From Chthoniobacterales bacterium (GTDB lineage Bacteria; Verrucomicrobiota; Verrucomicrobiia; Chthoniobacterales; UBA10450), in assembly GCA_013820755.1 (NCBI GenBank), contig JACDHZ010000004.1, positions 1 to 39,261 of the forward strand: a stretch of DNA of 39,261 nt, written 5' to 3'. Position numbers and translations under genes: made by a program. Shown in pieces: positions 39,169 through 39,261 of this stretch (positions are counted from its first letter, which is position 1; each line of letters opens with the position of its first letter). The notes beneath the pieces are model-generated. The model was not told the origin of the DNA and did no database searches. It saw only the letters and a program-made list of their open reading frames with translations.

Positions 39169-39261
39169 GATCAAGCTACAAAGAGCACATAATGGATGCC
39201 TTGGTGCCAATAGGCGATGAAGGACGTGGCTAACTGCGATAAGCTTCGGAGAGCGGTAAAC
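39169..39261 (+). rRNA. 23S ribosomal RNA, 5' end (truncated by window edge)
   Basis: GATCAAGCTACAAAGAGCACATAATGGATGCCTTGGTGCCAATAGGCGATGAAGGACGTGGCTAACTGCGATAAGC matches the conserved bacterial 23S 5' end (GGATGCC, GGCGATGAAGGACGTG, CTGCGATAAGC). Confidence 0.95.

Noticed and set aside
1-39261. CRISPR arrays, tRNA genes, transposases, toxin-antitoxin or phage modules
   Set aside because: Looked for spaced repeats, TTCGAAT-type tRNA arms and recognisable protein motifs; none were convincing.

Overview
A bacterial chromosomal window, high in GC. Gene content, several divergent families and a WL/WA..P repeat-type protein suggest Verrucomicrobia (Chthoniobacterales-like); this taxonomy is inference. 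Most of it is ordinary housekeeping: gamma-carbonic anhydrase, glycerate kinase, CvpA-like, aroC, two transsulfuration enzymes, rpsA, asnS, speA, bifunctional nuclease, ptsI-ptsH-hprK-hpf-lptB-lptA-lptC-kdsA, USP, coaD-DUF177-rpmF-plsX-fabH, TatD, L,D-transpeptidase, gmd, rph and two TonB-dependent receptors. I see no CRISPR, prophage, transposase or obvious defence island. Points of most interest: (i) the window ends in the 5' end of a 23S rRNA with no 16S upstream, preceded by its own candidate promoter and a boxA-like site; (ii) a candidate structured ncRNA with a strong intrinsic terminator, antisense to and upstream of the gamma-CA gene and upstream of a TonB receptor; (iii) several disrupted accessory genes among intact core genes (collapsed hybrid histidine kinase, split TonB receptor, repeat-protein pseudogene, FNT transporter remnant, SDR with a stop and a 1-nt deletion); (iv) a compact operon joining Kdo/LPS export to a regulatory-looking PTS (EI/HPr/HprK without any EII). 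No clear new multi-gene system was found. All calls come from reading the sequence and supplied ORFs; no database search was run.
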